Shown: positions 6,735 through 11,912 of the stretch, one piece after another
How positions within the stretch are numbered: position 1 is the stretch's first letter
How the letters are laid out: the number at the start of each line of letters is the position of its first letter
NCBI GenBank assembly: GCA_036375215.1
Contig: DASUSH010000108.1
Location: 1 to 11,912 of the forward strand
Direction: 5' to 3'
Length of the DNA: 11,912 nucleotides
From: DASUSH01 sp036375215
GTDB lineage: Bacteria; Actinomycetota; Thermoleophilia; Solirubrobacterales; 70-9
Program-made: the position numbers and the translations under genes
Notes under the pieces: model-generated
Seen by the model: the letters and a program-made list of their open reading frames with translations, nothing else
What the model was told of the DNA's origin: nothing
The model's database searches: none

Positions 6735-8198
6735 GTGGGCGCCGAGCATTTCCGGGTCGCGATCATCGGCAGCGGCTTCTCCGGGCTCGGGATGGCGATC
6801 CGCCTGCGTCAGGAGGGGATCGAGGACTTCGTGGTGCTCGAGCGCGCCGGCGAGCTGGGGGGGACGTGGCGTGACAACACCTACCCCGGCTGCCAGTGCG
6901 ACATCCCGTCGGCGCTCTACTCGTACTCGTTCGCCCCGAACCCGGAGTGGTCCCGGTTCTACCCCCTCCAGGCCGAGATCCGCGACTACCTGCGCCGCTG
7001 CGCCACCGACTTCGGCGTCCTGCCGAAGATCCGCTTCGACACCGACGTCACCGCGGCCGAGTGGGACGAGGGCGAGCGCCGCTGGCGGCTCGGCACCTCG
7101 AGCGGCTCGCTGAGCGCCGACGTCCTCGTCTCCGCGATGGGCGGGCTCACCGAGCCCGCCGACCCCGACATCCCCGGCCTCGACTCGTTCGAGGGCACGC
7201 GCTTCCACTCCGCCGCCTGGAACCACGACCACGACCTCTTCGGGGAGCGGGTCGCCTCGATCGGCACCGGCGCCTCCGCGGTCCAGTACGTCCCCGAGAT
7301 CCAGCCACGCGCCGGCAGGCTCCACGTCTTCCAGCGCACGCCGTCGTGGGTCATGCCGGACCCCGATCGCCGCGTGACCGACGTCGAGCGCCGGCTCTGG
7401 AGGCGGTTCCCCGCGACCCAGCGGGCGTTGCGCAACGCCCTTTACCTCGCCCACGAGTCGACCGTCATCGGCACGATCGTGAACCGCCGGCTCTCGTCCG
7501 GGCTCGAGGCGATCGCGCGCCGCCACCTGCGGTCCCAGGTCGCCGACCCCGGGCTCCGCGAGAAGCTCACCCCGAGTTACACGATCGGATGCAAGCGGAT
7601 CACGATGTCGAACACCTACTACCGGGCGCTCACCCAGCCGAACGCCGAGCTCGTCACCGACCCGATCGCCGAGATCCGCCCGCGCTCGATCGTCACCGCC
7701 GACGGCGCCGAGCGCGAGATCGACACCCTCATCCTCGGCACCGGCTTTCGCGTCTTCGACAACCCGGCCTTCGCCCGCGTCCGCGGCCGCGGCGGCCGGT
7801 CCCTCGCCGACGCCTGGAACGGCAGCCCGCGCGCGTACCTCGGCTCGACGATCGCGGGCTTTCCGAACCTCTTCCTGCTCGTCGGCCCGAACAGCGCCGG
7901 CGGCTACAACTCGATCATCTTCACCACCGAGGCCCACATCAACTACGCGCTCGCCGCCATCCGGGCGATGGACGCGCGCGGGATCGGCTCGGTCGAGGTG
8001 CGCACCGAGGTCTACGACGGCTTCGCCCGCGAGGCGGACGAGCGCCTCGCGTCGAGCGTCTGGAACGAGGGCGGCTGCGCGAGCTGGTACTTCGACGGCA
8101 ACGGGCGCAACGCGGTCTGGTGGCCGGGCTTCACCTGGCGGCTCTGGCAGCGCACGCGCCGCTTCGACCCGGCCGACTACGTCGTGCAGCCGGCCTAG
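6735..8198 (+). CDS. Flavin-binding monooxygenase, Baeyer-Villiger type
   Basis: The 487-residue protein is a class B flavoprotein monooxygenase. GSGFSG (12-17) is the FAD Rossmann motif, followed by GGTWRDNTYPGCQCDIPS (42-59), a hallmark of Baeyer-Villiger monooxygenases (BVMOs). The BVMO fingerprint FxGxxxHxxxW is present as F152, G154, H158, W162, though followed by N163 rather than the usual Pro or Asp. GTGASA (177-182) is the NADPH motif and LILGTGF (332-338) the ATG-type motif. GCKRITMSNTYYRAL (285-299) is the segment near the nicotinamide. Such enzymes insert oxygen into ketones to give esters or lactones, using NADPH and O2. Length is normal for the ~490-residue BVMO group. The start is GTG with AGGCGG about nine bases upstream; alternatives inside would lose the FAD motif. 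Its TAG shares bases with the TAG of the convergent TetR gene. Ketone specificity is unknown. Confidence 0.93.
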   Translation: MGAEHFRVAIIGSGFSGLGMAIRLRQEGIEDFVVLERAGELGGTWRDNTYPGCQCDIPSALYSYSFAPNPEWSRFYPLQAEIRDYLRRCATDFGVLPKIRFDTDVTAAEWDEGERRWRLGTSSGSLSADVLVSAMGGLTEPADPDIPGLDSFEGTRFHSAAWNHDHDLFGERVASIGTGASAVQYVPEIQPRAGRLHVFQRTPSWVMPDPDRRVTDVERRLWRRFPATQRALRNALYLAHESTVIGTIVNRRLSSGLEAIARRHLRSQVADPGLREKLTPSYTIGCKRITMSNTYYRALTQPNAELVTDPIAEIRPRSIVTADGAEREIDTLILGTGFRVFDNPAFARVRGRGGRSLADAWNGSPRAYLGSTIAGFPNLFLLVGPNSAGGYNSIIFTTEAHINYALAAIRAMDARGIGSVEVRTEVYDGFAREADERLASSVWNEGGCASWYFDGNGRNAVWWPGFTWRLWQRTRRFDPADYVVQPA

Positions 8199-8788
8199 CC
8201 GGCCTCGGCGAGCGCGGCGCGCGCGAGCGTCTCGAGCTCGGCCGTCACCCGCTCGACCGGCTCGATCGAGCCCTGGGCGCGGGCGAGCACGATCGCGCCC
8301 TCGATCGAGGCGACGATCATCGTCGCGACCGAGCGAGCGCGCTCGGGCGCGACCCCCTTGCGCTCGAAGGACTCGGCGAGCAGCTCCTCCCAGCTGCGGA
8401 TCGCCTCGCCGGCGGCGGCGCGGGCGCCCGGCGTCCGCCGGCCCTCGAGCGCGGCGGCGACCACGGGGCAGCCGTCCTGGAACCCCGTCGCCTCGAGCCC
8501 GGCGGCGACGGCGCCGGCGAAGCCGCTCACCGTCGCGACGGGGTCGTCCTCGGCGAGCCCCGCGGCGAGCCCCGCGGCGACGTACTCGCCTGCCCAGCGG
8601 GTCGCCTCCTCGGCGAGCTCGGCCTTCCCGCCGGGGAAGTGGTGGTAGATCGAGCCGCGCGGCGCGCCACTGTGGGCGATCACGTCGGAGAAGGCGGTCC
8701 CGTCGACGCCCTTGCTGCGAAAGAGCGCCGCGGCGCTGCGGATCATCCGCCGGCGGGACTCGCTGCTTGTCGGGACGATCGATTCCAT
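8195..8788 (-). CDS. TetR-family transcriptional repressor, LmrA/YxaF-like
   Basis: The 197-residue protein has a standard TetR N-terminal DNA-binding domain: RRRMIRSAAALFRSKGVDGTAFSDVIAHSGAPRGSIYHHFPGGKAEL in pieces at 12-58, with the helix-turn-helix at about 31-51. GAPRGSIYHHFPGGK is typical of the Bacillus LmrA/YxaF subgroup, and the C-terminal half (WEELLAESFERKG, then SIEGAIVLARA) also matches it. It should bind a small ligand and release DNA. I chose ATG at 8788; the open frame continues upstream through the operator region and the tautomerase gene in reverse, which is not credible protein. Two palindromes 12-49 bases upstream of the start are its likely operators, so it probably represses itself and the divergent tautomerase gene. 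It is convergent with the monooxygenase, sharing a CTAG at the stop codons. Confidence 0.93.
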   Translation of the reverse strand: MESIVPTSSESRRRMIRSAAALFRSKGVDGTAFSDVIAHSGAPRGSIYHHFPGGKAELAEEATRWAGEYVAAGLAAGLAEDDPVATVSGFAGAVAAGLEATGFQDGCPVVAAALEGRRTPGARAAAGEAIRSWEELLAESFERKGVAPERARSVATMIVASIEGAIVLARAQGSIEPVERVTAELETLARAALAEAG

Positions 8789-8799
8789 GGAGCTTCGCC

Positions 8800-8815
8800 T
8801 ATGACGCGCATCATG
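8800..8815. promoter_or_regulatory. TetR operator candidate O2 (imperfect palindrome)
   Basis: TATGACG-CG-CATCATG: the left arm is identical to that of the perfect palindrome at 8822-8837, and the right arm matches five of seven positions. It starts exactly 22 bp, about two helical turns, before the other copy. It overlaps a TATCAT hexamer on the minus strand (8818-8813), a plausible -10 for the TetR gene. Confidence 0.65.
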
Positions 8816-8821
8816 ATACGG

Positions 8822-8837
8822 TATGACGACCGTCATA
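8822..8837. promoter_or_regulatory. TetR operator candidate O1 (perfect palindrome)
   Basis: TATGACG-AC-CGTCATA is a perfect 7-bp inverted repeat with a 2-bp centre, the size and form of a TetR-family operator. It sits between the divergent TetR and tautomerase starts and touches TATAAC (8836-8841), the likely -10 of the tautomerase gene. Binding here would block rightward transcription and, with the second copy, leftward transcription too. Confidence 0.75.
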
Positions 8838-8854
8838 TAACGGAGCGAAGGGAG
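8836..8854 (+). promoter_or_regulatory. -10 and ribosome binding site of the tautomerase gene
   Basis: TATAAC (8836-8841) is the best -10-like hexamer; no good -35 is seen, in line with an operator-covered promoter. AAGGGAG (8848-8854) lies nine bases before the ATG at 8864 and fixes that start against an in-frame ATG at 8801 that lies within the operator region. Confidence 0.5.
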
Positions 8855-8863
8855 CAACGCCAA

Positions 8864-9346
8864 ATGCCGATGATCGACGTCACCTATCCGGAGGGCGCGC
8901 TCGAAGACGACGCCCGCGCCAAGCTTGTCGACGACCTGACCACGTCGCTGCTGCGCGCCGAGCGCGCGCCCGACACCGAGTTCTTCCGCAGCATCACCTG
9001 GGTCTATTTGCACGAGCTCCCGGCGCACGCGGTGAACGCCTCCGGGAAGCCCGTCGAGGAGCCGACCTTCAGGGTGATGGTGACGACGCCGGAGGGCGCG
9101 CTTTCCGACCGCCGCCGCGCCGAGATGGTGGAGAGCGGCACCGCCGCGGTCCTCGAGGCCGCCGGCCTCACCAAGGAGGACTCGATGCGGGTCTGGATCA
9201 CGATGCGCGAGATCGACGAGGGCAGCTGGGGCGCGGCCGGCCAGGTGATCCAGTTCAAGCAGCTAGTCGAGGCCGCGAAGGCCGAGCAGGAGAACGCGGG
9301 CTCCGGCGCCGCCGAGGTGGTCGCGGAACCCGTCGCCGCCGGCTAA
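8864..9346 (+). CDS. Tautomerase-superfamily (4-oxalocrotonate type) protein with internal duplication
   Basis: The 160-residue protein begins Met-Pro, so Met removal would expose the catalytic N-terminal proline of the 4-oxalocrotonate tautomerase superfamily. It is built of two similar beta-alpha-beta units: IDVTYPEGALEDDARAKLV with ITWVYLHELP (4-53), and RVMVTTPEGALSDRRRAEMV with RVWITMREID (70-118). The second unit lacks a terminal proline. A fused double unit of this length resembles cis-3-chloroacrylic acid dehalogenase and malonate semialdehyde decarboxylase, which are trimers acting in the cytosol. Likely chemistry is keto-enol tautomerisation, hydration or decarboxylation of an unsaturated acid; the substrate is unknown. 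The tail from about 141 is Ala/Glu-rich and probably disordered. The start is set by AAGGGAG nine bases upstream and by the Pro2. Control by the divergent TetR is likely. Its TAA overlaps the TAG of the CHAD gene on the other strand. Confidence 0.88.
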   Translation: MPMIDVTYPEGALEDDARAKLVDDLTTSLLRAERAPDTEFFRSITWVYLHELPAHAVNASGKPVEEPTFRVMVTTPEGALSDRRRAEMVESGTAAVLEAAGLTKEDSMRVWITMREIDEGSWGAAGQVIQFKQLVEAAKAEQENAGSGAAEVVAEPVAAG

Positions 9347-10269
9347 CCCGCGCGCCAGGCGGACCAGTACGACTCGTAGCGGCCGGCGAAGGCCTTCGGC
9401 TTCTCGGCGTAGATCCGCGCGCCGAGCCCGAGGGCCTCGCCGAGCAGCTCTTCCTGGCGCCGCTCGGCGGCGCCGAGCAGGGCGCCGAGGTCCTCCGCCG
9501 AGTCGAAGCGATCGGGCCGGCCGCGCGCGTCCTCCGCGAGGACCGCGAGGTCGTGATGGTCGCCGAGCAGATCGGCGAGCTCGTGGGCCTCGTCGGCGGT
9601 CTCGCCGATGACGCTCGGCCAGGCCTGCTTCAGGATCCGCAGGTGGTACCAGAGGTCCTTGACCCGCTTGCGCCACGCGTGCACGTTCTCAGCGTTCGGG
9701 TCCTCGCGGACGTCGCCGAAGCGGTTTCGCCCGCGCCTGTAGCTGCGCGCCAGGCCGGGCCCGACCAGGTCCCAGCCGTCGCGGTCGAGCGACCAGTCGC
9801 CGAGCGCGGCCCGGCCGGCCTCGAGCTCGGCCTCGAAGCGCTCGGTCAGCTCGCGGCGCTCCGCGCCCGCGCGGCTGTGCTCGTCGCGCTCCGACTCGAG
9901 GGAGTAGATGTACTTGCGAAGGGTGGCTTTCGTCGGCATCTCGTCGTCCGCGTCGCGGAGGATGTCGATCGTCTCCAGCTTGACCTCGGCGTCGCGGGCA
10001 CCGGAGAGGAGGCGCCCGGCGTCGCGGAAGCGGTCGTTCTCGCGGCGGTAGACCTCCTCGCCGAGCTCGTCGCGGACCAGGCGCAACACCGAGCGCACCT
10101 TCTTCAGGTCCTTGCGCGCCTCGTGCACCGACTCGGCGAACGCCGCCGAGCCCGCGCCGCGTACCTCGTCGAGCGCGTTCTCGATCCGCTCGCGCGCGAT
10201 GCGCTCGACGCCGTCGGCCGGGCCCTCGGACCCCTTCAGGTGGTAATCCCGGCTCGGTCCCTCGCTCAT
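9343..10269 (-). CDS. CHAD domain protein (polyphosphate-binding helical protein)
   Basis: The 308-residue, highly charged, all-helical protein has the two CHAD repeats with their conserved histidine and basic residues. The first is ESVHEARKDLKKVRSVLRL (47-64, H49 with R52, K56, K57, R59); the second is NVHAWRKRVKDLWYHLRIL (195-213, H197 with R200, K201, K204, R211), followed by LGDHHDLAVL (235-244). CHAD domains bind inorganic polyphosphate through a basic channel and often localise to polyphosphate granules. No enzyme activity is expected. The ATG at 10269 overlaps the CYTH stop as ATGA and has GGAGGAG (10281-10275) five bases upstream. The frame stays open upstream, but that stretch is antiparallel-frame shadow of the CYTH gene. 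The partner CYTH gene directly upstream strongly supports the role; in other bacteria the two domains are fused. Confidence 0.94.
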   Translation of the reverse strand: MSEGPSRDYHLKGSEGPADGVERIARERIENALDEVRGAGSAAFAESVHEARKDLKKVRSVLRLVRDELGEEVYRRENDRFRDAGRLLSGARDAEVKLETIDILRDADDEMPTKATLRKYIYSLESERDEHSRAGAERRELTERFEAELEAGRAALGDWSLDRDGWDLVGPGLARSYRRGRNRFGDVREDPNAENVHAWRKRVKDLWYHLRILKQAWPSVIGETADEAHELADLLGDHHDLAVLAEDARGRPDRFDSAEDLGALLGAAERRQEELLGEALGLGARIYAEKPKAFAGRYESYWSAWRAG

Positions 10270-10736
10270 CGCGGCTCCTCCGGGAGCCCCTCCTCCGCGA
10301 GGCACTCGTTCTCGTAGGCCCGCTCGCCGGTCACCTCGCGGCCAAGCCACTCGGGACCGGTGAACTCCGCGCTCGCCTCCTCGGTGTCGAACTCGACCTC
10401 GGCGACGACGAGCCCCTCCAGCTCGTCCGTGAAGACATCGACCTCGATCGTCATCCCCTCGTGGTCTACCCGGTAGCGGGCCTTCCTCACCCGGCGGCCC
10501 TCGGTGAGCTCCCAGAGCTCGCCGGCGGCGCCGGCGGCGAGGGCGACCTCGGTTTCCTCGCGGCTCAGGCCGGTGCCCCGCTTCACGCCGAGGATCGCCT
10601 CGCCGTCCTTGCGGCGGACCCGGACCTGGACCGAGTCCACGCTCTCGGTCAGGTAGCCCTGCTCGATCCGCTCCGAGGGCCACTCGGGGAGCCAGCCCGG
10701 GGCCGACTCGATCAGGAACTTCCGCTCGATCTCCAA
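10266..10736 (-). CDS. CYTH domain protein (triphosphate tunnel metalloenzyme)
   Basis: The 156-residue protein is a single CYTH domain. It opens with the signature MEIERKFL (E2-x-E4-x-K6), continues with VQVRVRR (36-42), ILGVKRGTGLSREETEV (48-64), RKARYRV (84-90), MTIEVDVF (95-102) and VVAEVEF (110-116). These alternating acidic and basic strands line the tunnel that binds a triphosphate and metal. Bacterial single-domain relatives of this length, such as the Nitrosomonas enzyme, are tripolyphosphatases; adenylate cyclase or thiamine triphosphatase activity is possible in the family. The start is TTG, since the protein begins exactly at the family's N-terminal motif, with GAGG (10748-10745) eight bases before it. 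It overlaps the CHAD gene by four bases, and a PHO-box-like repeat lies 34-55 bases upstream of its start. Confidence 0.94.
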   Translation of the reverse strand: MEIERKFLIESAPGWLPEWPSERIEQGYLTESVDSVQVRVRRKDGEAILGVKRGTGLSREETEVALAAGAAGELWELTEGRRVRKARYRVDHEGMTIEVDVFTDELEGLVVAEVEFDTEEASAEFTGPEWLGREVTGERAYENECLAEEGLPEEPR

Positions 10737-10770
10737 GGCCAGGGCCTCAGGATCCCGCGCCGGGGGCGAC

Positions 10771-10792
10771 GGGACGTGAACGGATCGTGAAC
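10771..10792 (-). promoter_or_regulatory. PHO-box-like direct repeat upstream of CYTH-CHAD
   Basis: On the strand of the CYTH gene two 11-base units stand head to tail: GTTCACGATCC (10792-10782) and GTTCACGTCCC (10781-10771), with a degraded third, GTCGCCCCCGG, next. Actinobacterial PHO boxes bound by PhoP of Streptomyces, and by its mycobacterial equivalent RegX3, are direct repeats of 11-base units with a GTTCACC-like core. Position, strand, period and core all fit, and the downstream genes concern polyphosphate. No clear -10 follows, so this stays a candidate. Confidence 0.5.
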
Positions 10793-10802
10793 CGGGCGCG
10801 GC

Positions 10803-11579
10803 TCAGGCCGCCGGGGCCGCCGGGGGCGGGGGTGCGGCGGCGGGGGCGGCGGGGGCGGCCGTGACGGCCTGGCCACCGCCGAGGTCGAAGAAGATGATCG
10901 CCGCGACGAGGCCGCCGATCGGGGCGGTGATCGCGCCGGCGATCGCCTGGAAGATCAGGTAGCCGACGAAGTCGCCGATGCCGTCGCCGATCGCGCCGAG
11001 CAGGTAGGTCACCGCCTGCGTGAGCAGGAAGGTCAGGAGGATGATCGCGAAGACCATCCAGGCCTGGCCGCGGACGAGCTCCCAGCTGCGGCTGAAGGCG
11101 TCGATGACGCCGGCCCGCTCGACGACGATCGCGGGGGCGGTGACCGCCCAGATCGTCAGCAGGATCAGGCCGGGGACGATCAGCAGGATGAAGCCGACGG
11201 CGACCGCGAGTGCCTTCAGGATTCCGTTGCCGATCAGCGGGCCGATCGCGGGCATCGCCGATTCGAGCAGCTCGCCGACGGTCGAATCGCGCCGCCCGTC
11301 GCGGACGTCTTCGACGAGGCGGACGACGAAGCCCGAGTAGAGGGTCAGCCCCAGGACCGCGAGGATCGTGAAGAGGATCAGCCCGACGAAGCCGTTCGCC
11401 GCGAACCCCAGGCCGGCGATGATCGCGATGACGAGGTAGAGCGCGATGGCCACGCCGAGGAGCGGGCCCGCGTGCCGGGTGTAGGTCGAGAAGGTCTCGC
11501 TGAAGACCGCGCCGAGGTCGAGCGGGCGCGGGCCCGGGGCGGGCGGCTGCGCGGCGGGTGGCGGAGCGGCGGCTTCCAT
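10803..11579 (-). CDS. Multi-pass membrane protein, GDPD-membrane-domain/YciC-like
   Basis: The 258-residue protein starts with a Pro/Ala-rich segment (1-19) and then FSETFSTYTRHAGPLLGVAIALYLV. It has about six hydrophobic segments, near 39-60, 63-88, 111-131, 133-152, 174-197 and 204-232. The stretch ILLTIWAVTAPAIVVERAG followed by AFSRSWELVRG (138-171) is the recurring pattern of membrane proteins related to the glycerophosphodiester phosphodiesterase membrane domain and YciC. Their function is poorly known. The C-terminus is a low-complexity Ala/Pro tail (239-258). I chose ATG at 11579 because the frame upstream of it reads through a promoter and the tRNA-Arg region. A TTGACA/TAGGAT promoter abuts the start, so the message is near leaderless. 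The CYTH gene follows after 66 bases, so read-through is possible. Confidence 0.85.
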   Translation of the reverse strand: MEAAAPPPAAQPPAPGPRPLDLGAVFSETFSTYTRHAGPLLGVAIALYLVIAIIAGLGFAANGFVGLILFTILAVLGLTLYSGFVVRLVEDVRDGRRDSTVGELLESAMPAIGPLIGNGILKALAVAVGFILLIVPGLILLTIWAVTAPAIVVERAGVIDAFSRSWELVRGQAWMVFAIILLTFLLTQAVTYLLGAIGDGIGDFVGYLIFQAIAGAITAPIGGLVAAIIFFDLGGGQAVTAAPAAPAAAPPPPAAPAA

Positions 11580-11587
11580 CGGCGGCG

Positions 11588-11615
11588 ATCCTATGGGTCG
11601 AGTCCGGCGTGTCAA
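11588..11615 (-). promoter_or_regulatory. Promoter of the YciC-like membrane protein gene
   Basis: On the minus strand a perfect -35 TTGACA (11615-11610) is followed, after 16 bases, by TAGGAT (11593-11588), which fits TANNNT. Transcription should start about 11582-11580, within one to three bases of the ATG at 11579. The AGGA that would serve as a Shine-Dalgarno lies inside the -10 and would not be in the message, so translation is probably leaderless. Confidence 0.7.
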
Positions 11616-11663
11616 GCTGGGCTGCCCCGATTGCACCGCAACGACCGCGGTTCCGCTTCGCCC

Positions 11664-11692
11664 TCGAAGGTCCCTCGGCGGCCCACTAGGCT
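11664..11692 (+). promoter_or_regulatory. Candidate promoter of tRNA-Arg
   Basis: TAGGCT (11687-11692) is a good -10-like hexamer whose predicted start lies one to three bases before the tRNA. TCGAAG (11664-11669) sits 17 bases upstream but is a poor -35. The rest of the gap between 11580 and 11701 holds the opposite-strand promoter and otherwise nothing I can name. Confidence 0.4.
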
Positions 11693-11701
11693 CCGCCGAC
11701 T

Positions 11702-11776
11702 GCCCCCGTAGCTCAGCTGGATCAGAGCGGCCGGTTTCTACCCGGCAGGTCGTGGGTTCGAGTCCTACCGGGGGCG
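11702..11776 (+). tRNA. tRNA-Arg(UCU)
   Basis: A full 75-base cloverleaf is present. The acceptor GCCCCCG pairs with CGGGGGC, the D stem is GCTC/GAGC, the anticodon stem GCCGG/CCGGC encloses loop TTTCTAC, and the T stem GTGGG/CCTAC (one G-T pair) encloses TTCGAGT. The anticodon TCT reads AGA and, by wobble, AGG arginine codons, rare in such a GC-rich genome. The discriminator is G and no CCA is encoded. A coding sequence begins a single base after the tRNA. Confidence 0.97.
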
Positions 11777-11777
11777 T

Positions 11778-11912
11778 ATGGCGCTCCGGGTCGGCCCCTA
11801 CACGTTCAGCGACGTCACGTACGACGGCCCCAGCGACGTGCTCTACGCGACGGTCGGCGAGCTGCCCCGGTCGCGCCGCGAGCCGACGCCCGAGGAGCAC
11901 CTCTGGCATTTC
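11778..11912 (+). CDS. DUF2283-like small protein (partial, continues beyond window)
   Basis: Forty-five codons are visible from ATG at 11778, read in a single open frame to the window edge. The stretch FSDVTYDGPSDVLYATVGE (residues 10-28) matches the DUF2283 pattern in which YD-x-x-x-DVLY forms the first strand pair. The following EPTPEEHLWHF resembles actinobacterial members, where a Gly-rich turn and a second strand pair come next, outside this window. DUF2283 proteins are small and of unknown role, sometimes found near toxin-antitoxin genes. The ATG lies one base after tRNA-Arg, so there is no room for a ribosome binding site; the message would arise by tRNA 3' processing or from a promoter inside the tRNA. 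Confidence 0.75.
   Translation, partial: MALRVGPYTFSDVTYDGPSDVLYATVGELPRSRREPTPEEHLWHF

Noticed and set aside
8801..8863. ATG at 8801 as an earlier start of the tautomerase
   Set aside because: It lies within an operator palindrome, lacks a Shine-Dalgarno and would bury the catalytic N-terminal proline.
8789..9028. Upstream extension of the TetR frame
   Set aside because: It would run through both operators and antisense to the tautomerase; TetR proteins of this group begin at about the chosen ATG.
10270..10683. N-terminal extension of the CHAD frame
   Set aside because: It overlaps the CYTH gene in another frame and reads as Arg/Gly-rich shadow; the ATGA overlap with a strong ribosome binding site marks the real start.
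10755..10801. Inverted repeat CCGCGCC/GGCGCGG as a terminator after the YciC-like gene
   Set aside because: Only 7 bp with a 33-base loop and no T tract; expected by chance in such GC-rich DNA.
11580..11909. Upstream extension of the YciC-like membrane protein frame to the window edge
   Set aside because: It crosses a consensus-like promoter and runs antisense to tRNA-Arg and the DUF2283-like gene.

Overview
This is a GC-rich stretch (about 70% by eye) of what looks like an actinobacterial chromosome. Pointers to this are the GTG, TTG and CTG starts, tRNA genes without an encoded CCA, TTGACA/TANNNT-like promoters close to start codons, and gene families that read as high-GC Gram-positive. 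Thermoleophilia (Solirubrobacterales/Gaiellales type) is my best guess and is inference only. I see no insertion sequence, phage gene, CRISPR array or rRNA. Coding density is very high, and most long open frames opposite real genes are GC-driven shadows.

Left part (1-3361, minus strand): a tightly packed five-gene run read right to left. It encodes a DUF1015 protein with a DGHHR motif, a PduO-type cob(I)alamin adenosyltransferase, an OsmC-family redox protein, a classical short-chain dehydrogenase and a NudL-type CoA diphosphatase cut by the window edge. Spacings are +3, +2, 0 and -4 bases, so it is almost certainly one operon. The last gene appears to start at CTG. A tRNA-Pro(UGG) lies divergently just upstream of the run.

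Middle (3503-8198): an unrecognised 488-residue membrane-anchored protein (TTG start) and, overlapping its end by 23 bases, a protein strikingly like animal catechol O-methyltransferase. Divergent from these, on the plus strand, are a two-domain FMN split-barrel protein and a Baeyer-Villiger-type flavin monooxygenase 13 bases further on.

Right-middle (8195-9346): an LmrA/YxaF-like TetR repressor convergent with the monooxygenase and divergent from a duplicated 4-oxalocrotonate-tautomerase-family enzyme. Between repressor and tautomerase lie two 16-bp operator-like palindromes exactly 22 bp apart. Oxidoreductase, monooxygenase, repressor and tautomerase may form an inducible module for oxidising and rearranging a carbonyl or unsaturated compound; this is inference.

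Right part (9343-11912): a CYTH/CHAD pair (triphosphate tunnel enzyme plus polyphosphate-binding helical protein) coupled by an ATGA overlap. Its upstream gap holds an 11-bp-period GTTCAC direct repeat that matches the form of an actinobacterial PHO box, which would tie the pair to phosphate control. Upstream is a multi-pass membrane protein with a clear TTGACA-N16-TAGGAT promoter almost touching its start. Last come a tRNA-Arg(UCU) and, one base after it, the start of a DUF2283-like small protein that runs off the window.

I did not find a wholly new multi-gene defence or mobile system. The most promising items are the tandem TetR operators, the PHO-box candidate, the COMT/membrane-protein pair, the CTG start and the tRNA/leaderless-gene junction.
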